Source: an uncultured Oscillospiraceae bacterium (GTDB taxonomy: Bacteria; Bacillota; Clostridia; Oscillospirales; Oscillospiraceae). From it: DNA of 9,069 nucleotides. Shown one piece after another: positions 6,795 through 9,069 of this stretch. The notes below the pieces were generated by a model that worked only from the letters and a program-made list of their open reading frames with translations, was not told the origin of the DNA and searched no databases. The stretch spans positions 1 to 9,069 of the forward strand of contig CAJTYK010000064.1 of NCBI GenBank assembly GCA_910584285.1, in the 5' to 3' direction. The first letter of the stretch is position 1, and each line of letters opens with the position of its first letter. Position numbers and translations under genes: made by a program.

Positions 6795-7748
6795 GAAACG
6801 ATTCTGCTGGGCGACGCGGCGGAACAACTGCGCACACTGGACGCGGACAGCGTCCACTGCTGTGTCACCTCGCCGCCCTACTTCGGCCTGCGGGACTATG
6901 GCGTCCCCGGGCAGATCGGGCAGGAAGCTGTGCCGGAGGAGTACATCGGCAGGCTGGTGGAGGTCTTCCGTGAGGTACACCGGGTACTGCGCCCCGATGG
7001 GACGCTATGGCTCAACATCGGGGACAGCTACACCAGCGGCGACAGAAAGACCCGGGATCATGACGAAAAACTCCCCGCACGGGCGGCGAACCACCGGCCC
7101 GGTACGCCGGAGGGTATGAAACCCAAAGACCTGATCGGCATCCCGTGGATGCTGGCCTTCGCTCTAAGAGCAGACGGCTGGTATCTGCGGCAGGACATCA
7201 TCTGGCATAAGCCCAACGCCATGCCGGAGAGCGTCCGCGACCGCTGCACCAGGAGTCACGAGTACATTTTTCTCCTGTCTAAATCGGAGCGGTACCGCTT
7301 CGACTGCGACGCCATCCGGGAACCGTTCCTTACGGCGGACCGGAAAGGGGACCGCAGGAGCTACAGGCCGGGATGTGCCTCCAGCTTCGATCTGAATGCC
7401 GGACATCAGGCACAGAAAGGAAATTTCGCGGGACTGCCACTGAACCCCAAAGGCCGCGGCAAGCGCGATGTGTGGTCCGTCAGCATCAGCAGCTTCAAGG
7501 GCGCGCATTTTGCCGTGTTCCCCGAGAAGCTGGTGGAGCCCTGCGTCTTGGCCGGATGCCCCGAGGGCGGGACCGTGCTGGATCCCTTCACGGGCAGCGG
7601 CACCACCGGGGCGGTGGCCAAACGTCTGCGTAGGAACTTCATCGGCATCGAACTCAACTCGGAATATCGGGAAATGGCACTGGCCCGGATCGGCGCGACG
7701 GAAATCGAATACGAGCAGATGAAGCTGCAGGCCGGGCACGGCACGTAA
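6783..7748 (+). CDS. Orphan DNA methyltransferase, beta class (predicted N4-cytosine or N6-adenine)
   Basis: The product is 321 aa from GTG 6783, or 318 aa if translation starts at the ATA at 6792. Motif IV, TSPPYFGLRDYG (residues 29-40), comes first. The AdoMet-binding motif I, DPFTGSGTTG (267-276), lies near the C-terminus. This order defines the beta class, with target recognition expected in the variable middle (about 70-230). SPPY is most common in N4-cytosine enzymes, but some adenine enzymes use it, so the base is not settled. No restriction endonuclease is visible nearby, so it looks like an orphan enzyme. On a mobile element such enzymes often protect DNA from host restriction during entry; that role is inferred. 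The frame stays open far upstream (to 6240), but that part is antisense to the helicase and is not real protein. Family is firm; the start is uncertain. Confidence 0.94.
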   Translation: MIKIETILLGDAAEQLRTLDADSVHCCVTSPPYFGLRDYGVPGQIGQEAVPEEYIGRLVEVFREVHRVLRPDGTLWLNIGDSYTSGDRKTRDHDEKLPARAANHRPGTPEGMKPKDLIGIPWMLAFALRADGWYLRQDIIWHKPNAMPESVRDRCTRSHEYIFLLSKSERYRFDCDAIREPFLTADRKGDRRSYRPGCASSFDLNAGHQAQKGNFAGLPLNPKGRGKRDVWSVSISSFKGAHFAVFPEKLVEPCVLAGCPEGGTVLDPFTGSGTTGAVAKRLRRNFIGIELNSEYREMALARIGATEIEYEQMKLQAGHGT

Positions 7749-7777
7749 AACCGGGCCCGGCCAATTATATCACAAAG

Positions 7778-7794
7778 TGAGGTGACTTACCATT
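7778..7794 (+). promoter_or_regulatory. Shine-Dalgarno spaced for an ATT start of the trbL-like gene
   Basis: GAGGTGA (7779-7785) is a good match to the anti-Shine-Dalgarno complement. It contains the in-frame TGA (7783-7785) that closes the reading frame upstream. Six nt later comes ATT (7792-7794), followed by TTT ATT TGG GAC TTC. The first ordinary start in frame, GTG at 7810, is 24 nt from the site, which is too far. A weak GGGA (7802-7805) is the only other candidate for the GTG. Confidence 0.55.
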
Positions 7795-8685
7795 TTTATT
7801 TGGGACTTCGTGGCCTCCACCGTCCTGGACGAGTTACTGGACTGGGCATACAGCCAGGCTGTGGGCTTCCTGGGGGCCTTCTTCGCCCTCATGGGCAATA
7901 TGGGGGTGGAGCTGTTCGACCTGCCCTGGGTGCAGGCCGTGGTGCGATTCTTCAACCAGCTGGGCTGGGCCCTGTTCGGGGTGAGCCTGGTGGTGGCCTG
8001 TTTCGAGTTCGGCATCGAATACTCCTCGGGCCGGGGGAACCTCCGCCACACCGCCATCAACTGCCTCAAGGGCTTCCTGGCGGTGAGCCTGTTCTCCGCC
8101 GTCCCTGTCCGGCTGTACGCCCTGTCCGTGTCGCTCCAAGCCAGCTTTACCGCGGGCATCACCGGGCTGGGGGATATCGGGTCGCTGGGGCAGAACCTGA
8201 TCACCAAGCTCACCACCCCGGAAGGGCTCATCGCCTCCGGGGTGGATTTCATTTTCGGCGGGCCCGCCTTTAACCCTGTCATGATGCTGTTCTGCGTGAT
8301 CCTGATGGCCTACGCCGTGCTGAAGGTGTTCTTCGCCAACCTCAAGCGGGGCGGTATCCTGCTCATCCAGATCGCGGTGGGGGCGCTGTATATGTTCAGC
8401 GTACCCCGGGGCTACAGCGACGGCTTCACCCAGTGGTGCAAGCAGATCGTGGGCCTGTGCCTGACGGCGTTCCTCCAATCCACCATCCTGGTGGCGGGGC
8501 TGATGGTGTTCAGCGACCACGCCCTGCTGGGGCTGGGCCTGATGCTGTCCGCGGGCGAGGTGCCCCGGATCGCCGGGGCCTTCGGACTGGACACTTCCAC
8601 CCGCGCCAGCCTCACCTCCGCCGTCCACACCGCCCAGATGGCGGTGAGCACCACCAAGGTCATCGCATCGGTGGTGGGCAAATAG
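7792..8685 (+). CDS. VirB6/TrbL-like polytopic conjugal transfer protein
   Basis: The product is 297 aa from the ATT at 7792, or 291 aa from GTG 7810. I prefer 7792 because the Shine-Dalgarno fits it and because the extra residues (xFIWDF) look like natural N-terminal sequence. Five or six hydrophobic segments are visible, at about 23-38, 56-75, 88-110, 162-184, 187-205 and 218-245. A C-terminal Ala/Thr/Ser-rich tail (about 270-295) follows. Size and topology fit the VirB6/TrbL family, the inner-membrane channel of type IV secretion systems, and the wording resembles the CD0411-like group in Tn1549-type elements (from memory). It lies 43 nt after the methyltransferase gene in the same direction and may share its transcript. 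In related elements it is followed by PrgI- and VirB4-type genes, which would lie outside this window. Confidence 0.82.
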   Translation: MFIWDFVASTVLDELLDWAYSQAVGFLGAFFALMGNMGVELFDLPWVQAVVRFFNQLGWALFGVSLVVACFEFGIEYSSGRGNLRHTAINCLKGFLAVSLFSAVPVRLYALSVSLQASFTAGITGLGDIGSLGQNLITKLTTPEGLIASGVDFIFGGPAFNPVMMLFCVILMAYAVLKVFFANLKRGGILLIQIAVGALYMFSVPRGYSDGFTQWCKQIVGLCLTAFLQSTILVAGLMVFSDHALLGLGLMLSAGEVPRIAGAFGLDTSTRASLTSAVHTAQMAVSTTKVIASVVGK

Positions 8686-8822
8686 AGCAGCGGAAAAATG
8701 CGCTGACCATGACTGTTGATTTTGCTTCATTTCAGCCAGAATCTTCGTTGGGTATGGTGAATAGCTTTACTGCCCGGTTGTCGGTATACTTGCGTTACAA
8801 AAACGGAGAGGAGGACGCCAAT
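8686..8822 (+). promoter_or_regulatory. Gap before the ribbon-helix-helix gene, possible promoter
   Basis: This 137-bp gap is more AT-rich than the genes. TATACT (8785-8790) is a 5/6 match to a -10 box, about 33 nt before the ATG, but no good -35 is found 16-18 nt upstream of it. AGGAGG (8809-8814) is a strong ribosome binding site with an 8-nt spacer to the ATG at 8823. A weak CAGCG/CGCTG hairpin just after the trbL-like stop lacks a U-run. An independent promoter is plausible but not shown. Confidence 0.3.
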
Positions 8823-9069
8823 ATGGCGGAAAACCAAAAGAATCTGTGCGCCATGATCCCGGCGGAGCTGCACAGCCGGGTTCGGGCAGCCCAGGAGCAG
8901 GCCGGGGTGACCCTGAGCGCGTACATCACCCAGCTGCTGACCAATTATTATAAAGGAGGGAACGAGAAAATGGCGGAAGGGATGCGCACCATGGCCTTCC
9001 AGATGCCGGAGGAAATGTTTCAGCGGCTGAAGAAGCTCCTGGAACAGGAGAGCGCCCGCACCGGCAAAA
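8823..9069 (+). CDS. Tandem ribbon-helix-helix (Arc-like) protein, 3' end outside the window
   Basis: Eighty-two codons are visible and the frame runs off the right edge. The ATG has AGGAGG 8 nt upstream. Residues about 6-43 form one ribbon-helix-helix-like unit: a short strand (KNLCAMIP), helix 1 (AELHSRVRAAQEQAG) and helix 2 (TLSAYITQLLTNYYK). A second unit begins at Met50 with strand MRTMAFQMP and helix EEMFQRLKKLLEQES, and is cut before its second helix. The two halves align at their starts (MAENQKNLCAMIPAEL against MAEGMRTMAFQMPEEM), suggesting duplication. Such proteins are common in Tn1549-like elements and are often given misleading names such as RelB or tautomerase. By fold it is a DNA-binding regulator, possibly of the transfer genes; the target is unknown. 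Confidence 0.85.
   Translation, partial: MAENQKNLCAMIPAELHSRVRAAQEQAGVTLSAYITQLLTNYYKGGNEKMAEGMRTMAFQMPEEMFQRLKKLLEQESARTGK
8952..8972 (+). promoter_or_regulatory. Internal ribosome binding site and in-frame ATG
   Basis: AAAGGAGG (8952-8959) is followed 10 nt later by an in-frame ATG (8970), exactly where the second ribbon-helix-helix unit begins. The site encodes Lys-Gly-Gly in the linker between the two units. It matches the anti-Shine-Dalgarno better than most gene starts in this window. Confidence 0.6.

Noticed and set aside
7164..7739. Minus-strand frames over the methyltransferase
   Set aside because: They lie opposite the AdoMet-binding motif region of a clear gene and show no motif or ribosome binding site.
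7751..7760. Palindrome CCGGGCCCGG after the methyltransferase gene, as a terminator or methylation target
   Set aside because: It has no loop and no U-run, and the enzyme's target is unknown; such palindromes are common at this GC content.
8687..8704. CAGCG/CGCTG hairpin after the trbL-like stop as a terminator
   Set aside because: The stem is only 5 bp and no U-run follows.
7834..8730. Minus-strand frame of 298 codons
   Set aside because: It lies opposite the TrbL-like gene and is rich in His/Gln/Gly/Glu with no membrane or domain pattern, typical of antisense frames in GC-rich membrane protein genes.
8716..8744. TTGATT with GAATCT as a promoter
   Set aside because: The -10 match is too poor (about 2 of 6) to support a call.

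Overview
The window reads as part of the transfer module of an integrative and conjugative element (Tn1549/CTn-like) from a GC-rich, Gram-positive gut bacterium, probably a Clostridia/Oscillospiraceae-type Firmicute. This is an inference from several features: a very long Cna-B (SpaA-type) surface protein, a small DUF3852-type membrane protein, a VirB6/TrbL-like polytopic protein, a ribbon-helix-helix protein typical of these elements, strong AGGAGG-type ribosome binding sites, and high GC content in every gene. No integrase, relaxase, rRNA, tRNA, CRISPR array or insertion sequence is visible in the window.

Layout, left to right. Positions 3-4172 (+) hold the 3' part of a giant surface protein with 12 complete Cna-B repeats, a C-terminal domain and a terminal LPTTGY. 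A perfect 12-bp hairpin (4190-4217) follows. It looks like an intrinsic terminator for leftward transcription and also lies just 5' of the next gene's ribosome binding site. Positions 4241-4588 (+) encode a 115-aa signal-peptide plus two-helix protein (DUF3852, VirB2/TrbC-like topology). Positions 4590-6743 (-) encode a complete UvrD/PcrA-like SF1 helicase, opposite in direction to everything else. Its stop codon and that of the DUF3852 gene sit in one 9-bp hairpin. A 39-bp divergent gap leads to 6783-7748 (+), an orphan beta-class DNA methyltransferase. Positions 7792-8685 (+) encode the VirB6/TrbL-like channel protein. A 137-bp gap precedes 8823-9069 (+), a tandem ribbon-helix-helix protein cut by the right edge.

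How the parts fit: the DUF3852 protein and the TrbL-like protein are plausible pilin-like and inner-membrane channel parts of one type IV secretion system. The Cna-B protein would be an extracellular stalk or adhesin for cell-cell contact. The helicase and methyltransferase look like a cargo island between two conjugation genes, with possible roles in unwinding or replicating the transferred DNA and in protecting it from restriction.

The most unusual signals are about translation and transcript control. Two adjacent genes (methyltransferase and trbL-like) have strong Shine-Dalgarno sequences at ideal distance from AUA and AUU codons rather than AUG. The ribbon-helix-helix gene has a second, internal ribosome binding site and ATG exactly at the start of its second domain. 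The helicase transcript appears to lack a terminator until after it has crossed the DUF3852 gene in antisense.
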